Source: Actinomycetospora termitidis
Lineage (GTDB): Bacteria; Actinomycetota; Actinomycetes; Mycobacteriales; Pseudonocardiaceae
Direction: 5' to 3'
Length of the DNA stretch: 64,000 bases
Assembly: GCF_030286555.1 (NCBI RefSeq)
Contig: NZ_JASVWF010000009.1
Span: forward strand, 124,001 to 188,000
Part shown: positions 32,440 through 41,097 of the stretch, one piece after another
Layout of the letters: the number at the start of each line of letters is the position of its first letter
How positions within the stretch are numbered: the stretch's first letter is position 1
Made by a program: the position numbers and the translations under genes
The notes under the pieces: model-generated
Told to the model about the DNA's origin: nothing
The model's input: only the letters and a program-made list of their open reading frames with translations
Database searches by the model: none

Positions 32440-32454
32440 CGGCGTGGTGGGCGA

Positions 32455-34263
32455 TCAGTTCTCGCTGCCCTCCGAGGTGGTCTGGGCACCGGACTCCTCG
32501 GCGCCACCCGCCGAGGTCTCGGTGCCCTCCGACCCCGACCCCGATGCCGAGCCGGTGCCCGTCTCGGTCTCCGAGGTGCCCGCCGTGGCCTCGCCGCCGG
32601 TCTCCGCGACCGGGACCTCGGGGACGGCCGCCGCGCACGGAGCGGTGGTGTCACCGGTGTCCGTGGTCCCGGCGGGGCAGACCGTGGCGTCCGTGCCACC
32701 GGTGCCGGCCTCGGCCGGGATGACCGGAGCCTGCTCCCCCGCGGCGGGGTCGATCGGCGCCTGCTCGCCGGCTGCGGGGTCGATCGGGGTCTGCTCGCCC
32801 TGGTCACCGGTCAGCGTCTGGTCCTTCGGCTCCTCGGCCGGCTTCGTCGCCGGCTTGTTCGCCGATGCCTCGGCGTCCTCCTGCGCCTTCTTCGCCGCGT
32901 CCTCGCCGGCCTTGGCCACGTTCTCGTCGTTGCGGGCCTTGGCCTCGGCGTTCGTGAGCTGGCTCTCGGCGGTGTCGGCCTCCCGGTCGGCCTTCAACGC
33001 GGCGTCCCGCGCCTGGATGCGAGCGTCCTCCGCCTGGGCCTTCGCCTTGCCCGCTTCGTTCCTCGCCGCCTCGGCGGCCGCGATCCGGGCGGGGTTCGGG
33101 GGGACCTCGGCCTTGGCGGCCTGCAACTCGGTCACGGCGGACGTGAAGGCCTGGTTCGCGTCGGCCTGGGCCTTGAGCGCCTTCTTGTGCTCCTCCAGGA
33201 GCCGGTCGGCCTCACCGCGGAACACCTTGGCGTTGATCGCGAGGCTGTCGGCCTTCTCGCGGGATGCGGTGGCCTCCTTGCGGGCGTCCTCGGCGAGCTT
33301 CTTGGCCTCCTCGGCCTTGGCCACCAGGGCGGGGTCGGGCTTGCCGGTCGTCCCGGTCCCGGTCCCGGTGCCGGTCCCGGTGCCGGTCCCGGTGCCGGGG
33401 GTGGTCGGCTTCGGGTTGGGGCCGGGGTTCGGCTTGGGGTCGGGCTTGCCGGGGATGACGACGATCCGGGAGTTGTCGATGCTCGTGAACCGGTAGCTCG
33501 TGATGACGGTGCGGGTCGGGCGGACTGTGATCGCCTCGTCGGTCGCGGCACCGGCGGTCAGCGGGTTGCCGTTGTAGCACTTGACGGTGGGCTCGCCGTA
33601 GGAGTTCACCAGCACCGCGGTGCCGGCGGCCAGCACGACCGGCTCCTCGACGAAGGCGCCGTCGGTGTACGGGTGGTCGGTGACGCTGGTCGCGGCCCGG
33701 AGGACCACCGGGGACAGGGACCCGACGAACGCCGGGACGTCCGCGGCGTCGAGACCGAACACCGCGCCCCAGGCGGCGAGCTTGGCCGGGTCGGCCTGGA
33801 GCTCGCCGAGGAAGGCGTCGCCGTCGCAGGACGGCGGGGTGGTCGCGGCGTAGAGCCCGGCGGTGTCGCCCGACTGCTCGCCGGTGGCGGCGACCGCGGC
33901 GACCTCCGGGGCGTCGGTGCCGAACGGGGCGGTGGTGGGGTTCGCACCGGCGAAGCTGGTGGCCTGGACCGCGGGGGAGGAAGCCCCGGAGAGCGAGTAC
34001 CACGTGCCGGCGCCACCGACGACCAGGCCGGCGGCGACCAGCCCGGCGATGATCTTGCCGGCGATCGGGCGCTTCTTCGGCAGCGGTGCGGTGGGCGGCG
34101 GGGGGACCGGACCGCGGAACTGCTGGCCGGGGAACCCCTGGGCGCCGAACGAGGGCTGCTGGGGGAAGGGCTGCTGCGGGCCGGCCTGCGGGCCGCGGAA
34201 CTGCTGCGGGGCGCGGAACTGCTGCTGGTGGTGGACGGTGCGGGGGTCGAAGTGCATGTTCAT
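32455..34263 (-). CDS. Membrane-anchored DUF6777-like protein with coiled coil (paralog A)
   Basis: 602 residues. Pro/Gln/Gly-rich cytosolic N-terminus (about 65), one helix in KKRPIAGKIIAGLVAAGLVV, then an ectodomain of about 180 residues with GLYAATTPPSCDGDAF, SLSPVVLRAATSVTDHPYTD, LAAGTAVLVNSYGEPTVKCY and NGNPL, which resembles DUF6777 as I recall it. A Gly-Thr dipeptide linker follows (a microsatellite near 33349-33398), then about 180 residues of Ala/Glu/Lys-rich coiled coil, tandem GEQ(A/T)PIDPAA repeats and a Ser/Thr/Glu tail. Type II topology, exposed outside the cell. First of four related genes; function unknown. Confidence 0.8.
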   Translation of the reverse strand: MNMHFDPRTVHHQQQFRAPQQFRGPQAGPQQPFPQQPSFGAQGFPGQQFRGPVPPPPTAPLPKKRPIAGKIIAGLVAAGLVVGGAGTWYSLSGASSPAVQATSFAGANPTTAPFGTDAPEVAAVAATGEQSGDTAGLYAATTPPSCDGDAFLGELQADPAKLAAWGAVFGLDAADVPAFVGSLSPVVLRAATSVTDHPYTDGAFVEEPVVLAAGTAVLVNSYGEPTVKCYNGNPLTAGAATDEAITVRPTRTVITSYRFTSIDNSRIVVIPGKPDPKPNPGPNPKPTTPGTGTGTGTGTGTGTGTTGKPDPALVAKAEEAKKLAEDARKEATASREKADSLAINAKVFRGEADRLLEEHKKALKAQADANQAFTSAVTELQAAKAEVPPNPARIAAAEAARNEAGKAKAQAEDARIQARDAALKADREADTAESQLTNAEAKARNDENVAKAGEDAAKKAQEDAEASANKPATKPAEEPKDQTLTGDQGEQTPIDPAAGEQAPIDPAAGEQAPVIPAEAGTGGTDATVCPAGTTDTGDTTAPCAAAVPEVPVAETGGEATAGTSETETGTGSASGSGSEGTETSAGGAEESGAQTTSEGSEN

Positions 34264-34411
34264 CGTGGGGCTCCTCGGTGGTGAGGGGGCCTCGGTGACC
34301 CCGTCTCGGTGATGGGAGAAGCCTGTCGCGATCGGACATTCGGAACGATCGTGCGGACCCCCGTGGTCGCAGGGGACGCCCCCCGGATCCGGAGGGGGAC
34401 AGCCCTACCCC
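34264..34411 (-). promoter_or_regulatory. Conserved upstream region of paralog A with GTAGGG-N4-CCC box
   Basis: Two blocks are identical to the region before paralog B: 27 bp at 34308-34334 (ggtgatgggagaagcctgtc and the next seven bases) and 18 bp at 34394-34411, with the same 59-bp gap between them. The second block holds GTAGGGCTGTCCC on the minus strand (34396-34408), 145 bp from the ATG. The same box pattern precedes all four paralogs, so it is probably a promoter element or operator. Confidence 0.65.
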
Positions 34412-34418
34412 GCGCACA

Positions 34419-34458
34419 CGGACGCCCGGTCCCACCGAGCGGTGGGACCGGGCGTCCG
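34419..34458 (-). terminator. Terminator hairpin after the second DUF6777-like gene
   Basis: cggacgcccggtcccacc (34419-34436), loop gagc, ggtgggaccgggcgtccg (34441-34458): perfect 18-bp arms, 12 bases past the stop of the gene at 34471-36207. The arm sequence resembles the terminators of the two neighbouring paralogs. Confidence 0.82.
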
Positions 34459-34470
34459 GGTCGTGCGGGA

Positions 34471-36207
34471 TCAGTTGTCGGTGCCCTCCGAGGTGCCCTG
34501 CGAGCCGGACTGCGAGCCGGACTGCGAGCCCGTCTCCGTGGAGCCGGTGCTCTCCGAGCCCGACGTCGTGGCGGTGCCGGTTTCGCCGCCACCGGTCACG
34601 CCGGTGTCGACGGTGGCCGGAGCCTGGTCGGCGGAGCCGGTGGCGGGGCAGATCGGGGCGGCCTCGGCGGTCACGACGTCCTGGCAGGCCCGCTGGACGG
34701 CCGGCTCCTGACCGGTGCCGGTGGTGCCCGCGAGGTCCGGGGTCTGGCCGGCCTCCTGCCCGGTGCCCTCGGTCGCCGGCACCTGGGCCTGCTCGCCCGT
34801 GGCCGGGTCGGTCTTCTCGTCGGCCTTCTCCTGCTCCGTGCCCTTCGCCGAGGCGTCCGCGTCGTCCTTCGCCTTCTTGGCGGCCTCTTCGGCGGCCTTG
34901 GCCACGCCCTCGGCACTCCGGGCCGCCGAGCTGGCGTTGCGCAGCTGGGCGTCCGCCTCCTCGGCGTCGTCCCGGGCCTTCTTCGCGGCCTCGCCTGCGA
35001 CCTTCGCCTCGTCCTGGGCCTTCGACTGTGCGATGCGGGCCTCGAGGTAGGCCTGGTCGGCGGCGGCCCGGCGGCCTGCGTCGACCGGGACCGCGGCCAT
35101 GGCCTTGACGCGCTCGCCGTCGGCGATCTGCAGCGCCGTGTTCGCGTCCCCGAGGCGACCCTGGGCGGACTTCTCGAGAGCGGTGAGCTTCTGCTCCTCG
35201 GTCCGCGCGGCGACCGACTTCGCATAGGCCTCGTCGGCCTTGGCGGTGGCGGCGTCGGCGTCCTTGCGGGCCTGGTCGGCGAGCTTCTGGGCGTCCGCGG
35301 CCTTCTGGCTCAGGACCGGGTCGGGGGCACCGGGGTTCGGGCCCTTGTTCGGCTTGGGGTCGGGCTTGCCGGGGGTGACGACGACGCGGCTGTTGTCGAC
35401 CGTCGTGAAGCTGAAGTTCGTGACGACCCGGGTGGTCGGGGTGACCGTGACGGCGCCGGCGGTGGCGGGCCCGGCGGTCAGCGGGTTGCCGTTGTAGCAC
35501 TTGACGGTGGGCTCGCCGTACGAGTTGACGAGCACCGCGGTGCCGGGGGCGAGCACCGCGGGCTGCTCGACGAAGGCGCCGTCACGGAAGGGGTGGTCGG
35601 TGACGCTGGTGGCGGCGCGCAGCACGACCGGGGAGAGCGACTCGACGAAGGCCGGGACGTCCTTCGCCGCCAGGCCGTAGACCCCACCCCAGGCGGCGAG
35701 CTTGGCCGGGTCGGCCTGCAGCTGCTGCAGGAACGCGGCGTCATCGCAGCTGGCGGGGGTGGTGGTGGCGTAGAGGCCCTTGGTGTCGCCGGACTGCGGG
35801 CCCTCGGCGGACACCGTGGCGACCTCGGCGTGGTCGGTGCCGAAGGGGCTCGTCGTCGGGTCGGCGCCGGCGAAGCTCGTGGCCTGGACGGCGGAGGCGG
35901 AGGAGTCGGAGAGGGCGTACCAGGCGCCGGCTCCTCCGACGACGAGGCCGGCGGCGACGAGGCCGGCGATGATCTTCCCGGCGATCGGGCGCTTCTTCGG
36001 CAGGGGCGCCGCGGGCGGCGGAGGGACCGGGCCCTGGAACTGCTGACCGGGGAAGCCCTGCGGGCGGAAGGCGGGGTGCCCACCGAACGGGGGCTGCTGC
36101 GGGAACGGCTGCTGGGGGCCGAACTGCTGGGGGGCGAACTGCTGGGGCCGGCCGGTGAACTGCGGGTGGCTCGGGCGGACGGTGCGGGGGTCGGTGTGCA
36201 TGGTCAT
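34471..36207 (-). CDS. Membrane-anchored DUF6777-like protein with coiled coil (paralog B)
   Basis: 578 residues from ATG (MTMHTDPRTV). Same plan as paralog A: Pro/Gln/Phe-rich N-terminus, helix KKRPIAGKIIAGLVAAGLVV (identical in both), ectodomain with GLYATTTPASCDDAAF, SLSPVVLRAATSVTDHPFRD and LVNSYGEPTVKCYNGNPLTA, then linker, coiled coil (LADQARKDADAATAKADEAY) and an acidic Ser/Gly/Thr tail with repeats of GSQS. A and B are a recent tandem duplication: coding and upstream regions align almost without gaps. The Gly-Thr microsatellite of A is missing here. Confidence 0.8.
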   Translation of the reverse strand: MTMHTDPRTVRPSHPQFTGRPQQFAPQQFGPQQPFPQQPPFGGHPAFRPQGFPGQQFQGPVPPPPAAPLPKKRPIAGKIIAGLVAAGLVVGGAGAWYALSDSSASAVQATSFAGADPTTSPFGTDHAEVATVSAEGPQSGDTKGLYATTTPASCDDAAFLQQLQADPAKLAAWGGVYGLAAKDVPAFVESLSPVVLRAATSVTDHPFRDGAFVEQPAVLAPGTAVLVNSYGEPTVKCYNGNPLTAGPATAGAVTVTPTTRVVTNFSFTTVDNSRVVVTPGKPDPKPNKGPNPGAPDPVLSQKAADAQKLADQARKDADAATAKADEAYAKSVAARTEEQKLTALEKSAQGRLGDANTALQIADGERVKAMAAVPVDAGRRAAADQAYLEARIAQSKAQDEAKVAGEAAKKARDDAEEADAQLRNASSAARSAEGVAKAAEEAAKKAKDDADASAKGTEQEKADEKTDPATGEQAQVPATEGTGQEAGQTPDLAGTTGTGQEPAVQRACQDVVTAEAAPICPATGSADQAPATVDTGVTGGGETGTATTSGSESTGSTETGSQSGSQSGSQGTSEGTDN

Positions 36208-36354
36208 CGGGGGCTCCTCGTGTCCTCCGGGGCCTCGGCGACCCCGTTTCGGTGATGGGAGAAGCCTGTCGCGATCGCGCCCGCGCAACGATCGTGCGAA
36301 CCCCCGAGCCGGGCGGGGAGGACCCCCGGGCGTGCGGGGGGACAGCCCTACCCC
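36208..36354 (-). promoter_or_regulatory. Conserved upstream region of paralog B with GTAGGG-N4-CCC box
   Basis: The 27-bp block (36251-36277) and the 18-bp block (36337-36354) match the region before paralog A, with equal spacing. GTAGGGCTGTCCC on the minus strand covers 36339-36351, 144 bp before the ATG. The DNA between the blocks has diverged, so the two blocks appear to be kept by selection. Confidence 0.65.
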
Positions 36355-36382
36355 GGTGCGTCACGACCCCGGTCGGAGCACG

Positions 36383-37384
36383 ATGGTGAGCATGCGCAAG
36401 CTTGTGACTCTCGAGGAGCACCTGGCCGTCCCGGAGGTCGCGGAGGCCTGGAAGGACGCGCCCACGTCGCCGCGCGACCGCGACGACGTGGCGATGATGA
36501 TGGAGTCCCGCGGTGACGCCCTGCTCGAGTGGGGCGAGCGCCGGCTGGCGGCCATGGACGACCAGGGCGTCGACGTCCAGGTCCTCTCGCTCACTGCGCC
36601 CGGTGTCCAGAACCTCGACGTCGAGCGCGCCGTGCCGCTCGCGGCCCGGGCCAACGACACGATCGCCGCCGCGGTCGCCGCCCACCCCGACCGCTTCGAC
36701 GGGTTCGCGACGCTGCCCACCCCGGACCCGCAGGCGGCCGCCGCCGAGCTCGGTCGTGCCGTGCAGGACCTGGGCCTGGCCGGCGCGATGATCCACGGCC
36801 GGACCGGCCCCGTGCGCCTCGACGATCCGCGCAACGAGCCGATCTGGACGGCGGCCGCCGAGCTCGGGGCCCCGATCTACGTCCACCCGCAACAGCCGGT
36901 CGACGAGGTCCGGGACGTCTACTACTCCGGCTTCGACCCGGCCACCGACGCCGCCCTGGCGAGCGCGGGCATCGGCTGGCACTACGAGACCGGGATGCAG
37001 GTCCTGCGCCTCGTCCTGTCCGGGGCCTTCGACCGCCACCCGGACCTGCAGCTCGTCGTCGGCCACTGGGGCGAGGTCGTCCTGTTCTACCTCGACCGGA
37101 TCGCCGACGTGTCTCCCCGCTTCGGGGTCGGTCTCCGGCGGCCGATCGCCGACTACTTCCGCGAGAACATCTCCTACACCGGCAGCGGGATGGTCGTCCC
37201 ACGGTTGCTGCGATGGACGATCGAGATGGTCGGCGTCGAGCGCGTCCTCTCGGCCACCGACTACCCGTTCATCGACAATTCCGGCGGGGCCGCACGGCGC
37301 TTCCTCGACGACACCGACCTCTCCGACACCGAGAAGGACGCGATCGGGCACGGGAACTGGGAGGCCCTCCGCCCGAAGCGCTGA
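36383..37384 (+). CDS. Amidohydrolase-2 family protein (resorcylate/ACMS decarboxylase-like)
   Basis: 333 residues from the ATG giving MVSMRKLVTLEEH; the internal ATG three codons on is an alternative. The family's metal-binding strand is shortened to LEEHLAVPE. GDALLEWGERRLAAMDDQGV, VQVLSLTAPGVQNL, DRFDGFATLPTPDPQAAAAE, GAMIHGRTG, YVHPQQPVDEV and VLSATDYPFIDN with the closing Asp follow the TIM-barrel order of gamma-resorcylate decarboxylase/ACMSD-type amidohydrolases. It is on the opposite strand to the DUF6777-like genes and interrupts their array; a functional link is not evident. Confidence 0.9.
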   Translation: MVSMRKLVTLEEHLAVPEVAEAWKDAPTSPRDRDDVAMMMESRGDALLEWGERRLAAMDDQGVDVQVLSLTAPGVQNLDVERAVPLAARANDTIAAAVAAHPDRFDGFATLPTPDPQAAAAELGRAVQDLGLAGAMIHGRTGPVRLDDPRNEPIWTAAAELGAPIYVHPQQPVDEVRDVYYSGFDPATDAALASAGIGWHYETGMQVLRLVLSGAFDRHPDLQLVVGHWGEVVLFYLDRIADVSPRFGVGLRRPIADYFRENISYTGSGMVVPRLLRWTIEMVGVERVLSATDYPFIDNSGGAARRFLDDTDLSDTEKDAIGHGNWEALRPKR

Positions 37385-37396
37385 CAGGCGGGAAGA

Positions 37397-37420
37397 CCCC
37401 CGGTGCCGTGGCACCGGGGG
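37397..37420. terminator. Bidirectional terminator between convergent genes
   Basis: cccccggtgc (37397-37406), loop cgtg, gcaccggggg (37411-37420): perfect 10-bp arms between the amidohydrolase stop and the stop of paralog C, serving both strands. Confidence 0.8.
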
Positions 37421-37440
37421 CCTCCTCGCTTCCGGACGGG

Positions 37441-39423
37441 TCAGCCGGTGGTCTGCTCACCACCGTCCGTCGACGCGCTGCCCGACGACGAGCTCCCGGT
37501 CGAGGAACCCTCGGAGGACGAGCCGCCGGTCGTCGAGCCGCCGCCCTGGGCCGTCCCCGTGTCGGCCGGCACCGGGTCGATCTGGGGCTGGGCCGGCGTG
37601 ACATCGGTGTCCGTCGGGCACTGCTCGGCGATCACGCCGGTCCCGCAGACCCGGGTGTCGACGCCGCCCTGCGGGGCGAGCGGCTGCTGGACCGTGCCAC
37701 CGGTGCCACCCGTCGCCGGGGTCGTGCCGGGGGTCTGCACCTTCCCGTCCTTGTCGATCACGGTGCCGTCGGAGAGTGTGACGTTCCCCTGGGCGTCGAC
37801 GACCGCGTCCTTCGGGAGCTGGTCGGTGTCGACGGTGCCGTCCGCCTTGAAGTTCACGCCCTTGGCGGCGAGAGCCTGCGCGTCGACGCCTCCATTCTGC
37901 GCGCCGTCCTCGTTCTCGGTGAGCGCGTTGACGTTGCCCTTCGCCGCGGCCTGGGGGGCCGGGGTGAAGCCGCCGTCCTTCGTGACGGTCCCGATCCCGT
38001 CGATCGTCGTGTCGAGGCGCTCGGAGCCGTCCGGGTTGAGGATCTTCCCGGTGGCGGGGTCGGTGATCGACCCGTCCTGCAGGACCTGGCCCCCGGGGGG
38101 CGGCGTGACGGTCTTGGCGACCTTGCCGTCGCGTCCGATCGTGTTGACCGGGAAGTTGGTGCCCGGGAACCAGAGGGACACCGTGCCGTCGTAGTTCCAC
38201 TGCGACTTGATGAACCCGACCGGATCCACGTTCCCGTTCGCGTCGACCGTCACCTTCCCGAGGCCCGGGATGTCCGCGGTGATCGGCAGCCGCTCGGTCC
38301 CGTTGATGTTGAAGCGCTTGCCGTCCGGGTGCTGGATCGACCCGTCGTCGAAGGTCTTGCTGTTCGGCGGGTGGTCGACCTTGACCTCGGGGTCGATCAC
38401 CTTGCCGTTCTTGTCCATGATGCGGCCGTCCGACAGGCGCATGTTGCCGTCGTAGGTCCGGGTCATCGTGAGCGCCAGCTGGCCCTGCGGGTTCGTCGCC
38501 GGCGCCGGGTTCGGGGTGTTCGGGCCCGGCTGGGTCTTGATCGGGGTCGGGGTCGGGGTGTTGTTGCCCGGCTTGACGACGGTCAGCGTCTTCTGCGGCG
38601 CCGGGGCGGGCGTGACCCGGATCGTGCGGTCCGCGGTGAAGCCGTTCCACGCGGTCCCGACGACGGTGCCGGTGTCGTTCGACGAGGTGGCAGCGCCGAG
38701 CGGGTTGCCGTTCTGGCACTTCACGGTGGGCTCGCCAAAGCTGTTCACCATCACCGCGGTGCCGGCCTGGAGCACGGCCGGGTACGGCTGGAACGCGCCC
38801 TGGGAGAAGCCGTACTCGGTCACCGCGGTGTCGGCGCGGAGGGTCACCGTCGTCAGGCTCGTGACGTAGGCGCCGATGCCGTTCGGCTCGACGTTCAGCG
38901 GGCGACCCCAGGCCGCGGCCTTCGCCGGGTCGGCGGTGAGCTGGGCGATCAGGGCCTGGGTGTCACAGGCGGGGGCGGCCGGGTCCTGGGCGTAGAGCCC
39001 GCCGGTGTTGCCGGCCTGCGGCCCGGCCGCGTTCTCGGGGCTGGCGACGTTCTGGACGTCGTCACCGACCGGAGCGGTGAACGGCATCGCGCCGGGGGAG
39101 GAGACGCTCTCGAGCTGGACCTGCGCGGCCTCCGCCGACGCGGGACCGGCGAGGCCCACCCACGCGACGGCGCCGATCGCGACGACCGCGGTCACGGCGC
39201 CGACCTTCAGCCGCCACTTGGGCTTCGGCCGCTCGGGGGCGCGAGGGCCGCGCAGGGCCTCCGGGATCTCCTGGTTCATCTGCGGCTGCCCGGCGGGGTG
39301 GCCGTACTGCTGGTGCGGGGGCATCTGCGGGCCCGGCATACCCGGGCCGTACGGCGGGCGGCCACCCTGGAAGGTGGAGCGCGGGCCGGGGACCTGCTGG
39401 CGGGGGAAGTGGTCGGTGTACAT
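37441..39423 (-). CDS. Membrane-anchored DUF6777-like protein with DG-repeat C-terminus (paralog C)
   Basis: 660 residues from ATG (MYTDHFPRQQ). Pro/Gln/Gly-rich N-terminus, transmembrane helix at about residues 71-90 (VGAVTAVVAIGAVAWVGLAG), then the ectodomain shared with A and B: GLYAQDPAAPACDTQALIAQ, YVTSLTTVTLRADTAVTEYG and GTAVMVNSFGEPTVKCQNGN. The C-terminal half differs: instead of a coiled coil it has at least four units of the type (L/F)xDGxIxDxxGKxxxxxG, as in LSDGRIMDKNGKVIDPE and LQDGSITDPATGKILNPDGS, which look like short beta-repeat modules. A Ser/Gly tail closes it. Function unknown; an outward-facing surface protein. Confidence 0.78.
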   Translation of the reverse strand: MYTDHFPRQQVPGPRSTFQGGRPPYGPGMPGPQMPPHQQYGHPAGQPQMNQEIPEALRGPRAPERPKPKWRLKVGAVTAVVAIGAVAWVGLAGPASAEAAQVQLESVSSPGAMPFTAPVGDDVQNVASPENAAGPQAGNTGGLYAQDPAAPACDTQALIAQLTADPAKAAAWGRPLNVEPNGIGAYVTSLTTVTLRADTAVTEYGFSQGAFQPYPAVLQAGTAVMVNSFGEPTVKCQNGNPLGAATSSNDTGTVVGTAWNGFTADRTIRVTPAPAPQKTLTVVKPGNNTPTPTPIKTQPGPNTPNPAPATNPQGQLALTMTRTYDGNMRLSDGRIMDKNGKVIDPEVKVDHPPNSKTFDDGSIQHPDGKRFNINGTERLPITADIPGLGKVTVDANGNVDPVGFIKSQWNYDGTVSLWFPGTNFPVNTIGRDGKVAKTVTPPPGGQVLQDGSITDPATGKILNPDGSERLDTTIDGIGTVTKDGGFTPAPQAAAKGNVNALTENEDGAQNGGVDAQALAAKGVNFKADGTVDTDQLPKDAVVDAQGNVTLSDGTVIDKDGKVQTPGTTPATGGTGGTVQQPLAPQGGVDTRVCGTGVIAEQCPTDTDVTPAQPQIDPVPADTGTAQGGGSTTGGSSSEGSSTGSSSSGSASTDGGEQTTG

Positions 39424-39560
39424 CGGTTTCTCCTGGGGCTCGGTGCCGGTCCCCGGTGGGACCGGGTGCTTCGGACTGGAGAAACCATCGCCGGATGCGG
39501 CGTGCCTTCCGATGGTGTTGTCCCTGCACACGAGGGGGAGACGTCCCGCTTCCCGAGGTG

Positions 39561-39573
39561 GGGCGGGCCCTAC
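39561..39573 (-). promoter_or_regulatory. GTAGGG-N4-CCC box upstream of paralog C
   Basis: Minus strand GTAGGGCCCGCCC, 150 bp before the ATG of paralog C. It overlaps the stop codon of the trans-sulfuration enzyme gene: the TAG is part of the box, so regulatory and coding constraints coincide. Confidence 0.5.
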
Positions 39574-40766
39574 CTCGCGAGCGCACCAGCCAGGTCGGCC
39601 ACGAGATCGTCCGGGTCCTCGAGCCCGACCGAGAGCCGGAGGTGGCCGTACCGGCGGAACTCGTCGGGCCAGTGCGCCGCGCGCGGACCGTCCGGCCCGA
39701 CGTGCACGATCAGCGACTCGTCGTGCCCCACCGACACCGCTGACGTGATCACCCGGAGATCCGCGACGAACCGGTTCTGCGTGTCCGCATCGCCGTCGAG
39801 GGCGAAAGCCATCACCGCGCCGGGCGGCTCGCCGTCGAACAGGCGAAGCGCGAGGTCGTGCTGCGGGTGCGACGGCAGGCCGGGGTACGCGACGTAGGCG
39901 ACCTCGGGCCTCGTCGTCAGGAACTCCGCCACCCGCTGCGCCGACGCCAGGTGCTGCCGCAGCCGGAGCGGGAGGGTGATCGCCCCGCGGGAGATCAGCC
40001 AGGCGTTGAACGGCGAGATCACGCCGCCGACGTCGATCATGACGTCGGCGCGGATCGGGTCGAGCAGCTCCGTCGCCCCCAGGACCGCTCCGCCCATCGC
40101 GTCCCCGTGCCCGTTGACGAACTTCGTCAGCGAGTGCACGACGAGGTCCGCGCCGTGCTCCAGCGGGCGGTACAGCGGGGGCGGGGTGAACGTGGAGTCC
40201 ACGGAGAGCAGCGCGCCGGCCTCGTGCGCGATCGCCGCGACCGCCGGGATGTCGCACACCCGCGTCGTCGGGTTCGCGACCACCTCCGTGTGCACCAGCC
40301 TCGTCTCCGGCCGGATCGCGGCGCGCACCGCGTCGAGGTCGGAGGTGTCCACGAACGTCGCCCGCACGCCGTACCGCGCGGGGAGGATGTCCCGGAACAG
40401 CCGGAATGTCGCCTCGTAGGTCACGTCGGAGATCACCGCGTGGTCCCCGGTGCGCAGCAGGCTGAAGAAGACCCCGTGCAGCGCGGCGACCCCGGACGCC
40501 AGCACGACGGCGTCCTCGGCGTGCTCCAGTGCGGCGAGCTTGCGCTGCAGGGCGATCTGGTTGACCCCGGAGTTGCGTGTGTAGAGCGGCGTGTCGAAGC
40601 CCGACCACGACAGCGACGACGGGTCCTCCGGCAACGCGTACGAGTTCGCCATCACCAGCGGCGTGCGGATCGCCCGCGTGCCGGGGTCGACGGCGTTCCC
40701 GCCGTGCACCGCCTGCGTCTCCAGCCGGCACGACGACGGGTCGTGCTTGTCCGGTCGCTCCGTCAC
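39570..40766 (-). CDS. Cys/Met-metabolism PLP enzyme (gamma-lyase/trans-sulfuration family)
   Basis: 398 residues, GTG start. Fold type I: LYTRNSGVNQIALQRKLAAL near the N-terminus, ASGVAALHGVFFSLLRTGDH for the phosphate cup, HTEVVANPTTRVCDI, then SLTKFVNGHGDAMGGAVLG with the PLP Lys, and SVGHDESLIVH near the C-terminus. Members include cystathionine gamma-synthase/lyase and methionine gamma-lyase; the exact reaction cannot be told. It lies between DUF6777-like genes but fits the sulfur theme. The upstream 330 bp hold no leader ORF. Confidence 0.9.
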   Translation of the reverse strand: MTERPDKHDPSSCRLETQAVHGGNAVDPGTRAIRTPLVMANSYALPEDPSSLSWSGFDTPLYTRNSGVNQIALQRKLAALEHAEDAVVLASGVAALHGVFFSLLRTGDHAVISDVTYEATFRLFRDILPARYGVRATFVDTSDLDAVRAAIRPETRLVHTEVVANPTTRVCDIPAVAAIAHEAGALLSVDSTFTPPPLYRPLEHGADLVVHSLTKFVNGHGDAMGGAVLGATELLDPIRADVMIDVGGVISPFNAWLISRGAITLPLRLRQHLASAQRVAEFLTTRPEVAYVAYPGLPSHPQHDLALRLFDGEPPGAVMAFALDGDADTQNRFVADLRVITSAVSVGHDESLIVHVGPDGPRAAHWPDEFRRYGHLRLSVGLEDPDDLVADLAGALAR

Positions 40767-41036
40767 GGGCTGGAACGTACGGCCCGTCGACCAAGATCAC
40801 CGGAACGACGAGGATCCGGACGCTCAGGCCTCGAATCCTCGTCGTTGTGGTGATCTTGCTGGGGAGCCGGACCACAGATGTCGCGGATTCGGACACTCCG
40901 CCCTCGGATCCGCTACCTCGGCGCGACGGCGGCATGCACCAGACACGCCGCACGTGGCCCTGGTGTCCCGACGACGGGTCGACCCGGAGTCCCCAGGCCC
41001 GCCGGCCGGCGTACGCGAGGTCCGTCGGCCGCACGT
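40767..41036. other. Gene-free region with dispersed inverted repeats
   Basis: No gene found. Contains the long hairpin at 40792-40858, a second related inverted pair (gatgtcgcggattcggacac at about 40878 and cggatccgctac at about 40905), and a tcccgacgacgggtc motif at about 40969. Related sequences recur around 54876-54910 and 55307-55374. Confidence 0.6.
40792..40858. repeat. Dispersed intergenic hairpin, copy 1
   Basis: caagatcaccggaacgacga and three more bases (40792-40814) pair with 40836-40858 with two mismatches; the loop holds ccggacgctcaggcc. A diverged relative occurs at 55307-55374, sharing ccaagatc, cggaacg and ggatccggacgc. It could be a terminator or a mobile mini-repeat. Confidence 0.7.
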
Positions 41037-41070
41037 CGACGCCCGACCCCGTGACCGGGGCCGGGCGTCG
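41037..41070 (-). terminator. Terminator hairpin after paralog D
   Basis: cgacgcccgacccc (41037-41050), loop gtgacc, ggggccgggcgtcg (41057-41070), one mismatch; 27 bases beyond the stop of the gene at 41098-41925. Confidence 0.75.
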
Positions 41071-41097
41071 GCGGCGGGCGCAGGTCCTCGACCGTTC

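Noticed and set aside
34264-36354. c-di-AMP (ydaO-type) riboswitch upstream of the surface-protein paralogs
   Set aside because: Considered because such riboswitches precede cell-wall proteins in actinobacteria, but the conserved ydaO core sequences are not present; only unclassified conserved blocks remain.
36529-39897. Very long plus-strand open frame of over 1,100 codons
   Set aside because: It lies antisense to paralog C and in another frame of the amidohydrolase; its product is Arg-rich without family motifs. An effect of high GC content.
39424-41034. Continuation of paralog C upstream of 39423 on the minus strand
   Set aside because: The frame stays open but the added sequence is a shadow of the PLP enzyme gene; the ATG at 39423 gives the family-like N-terminus and is preceded by a good ribosome binding site.
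39570-41097. Sulfur leader upstream of the trans-sulfuration PLP enzyme
   Set aside because: Searched both strands between 40767 and 41097 for RRHVD-like and Cys-terminated short ORFs; only hairpins were found.
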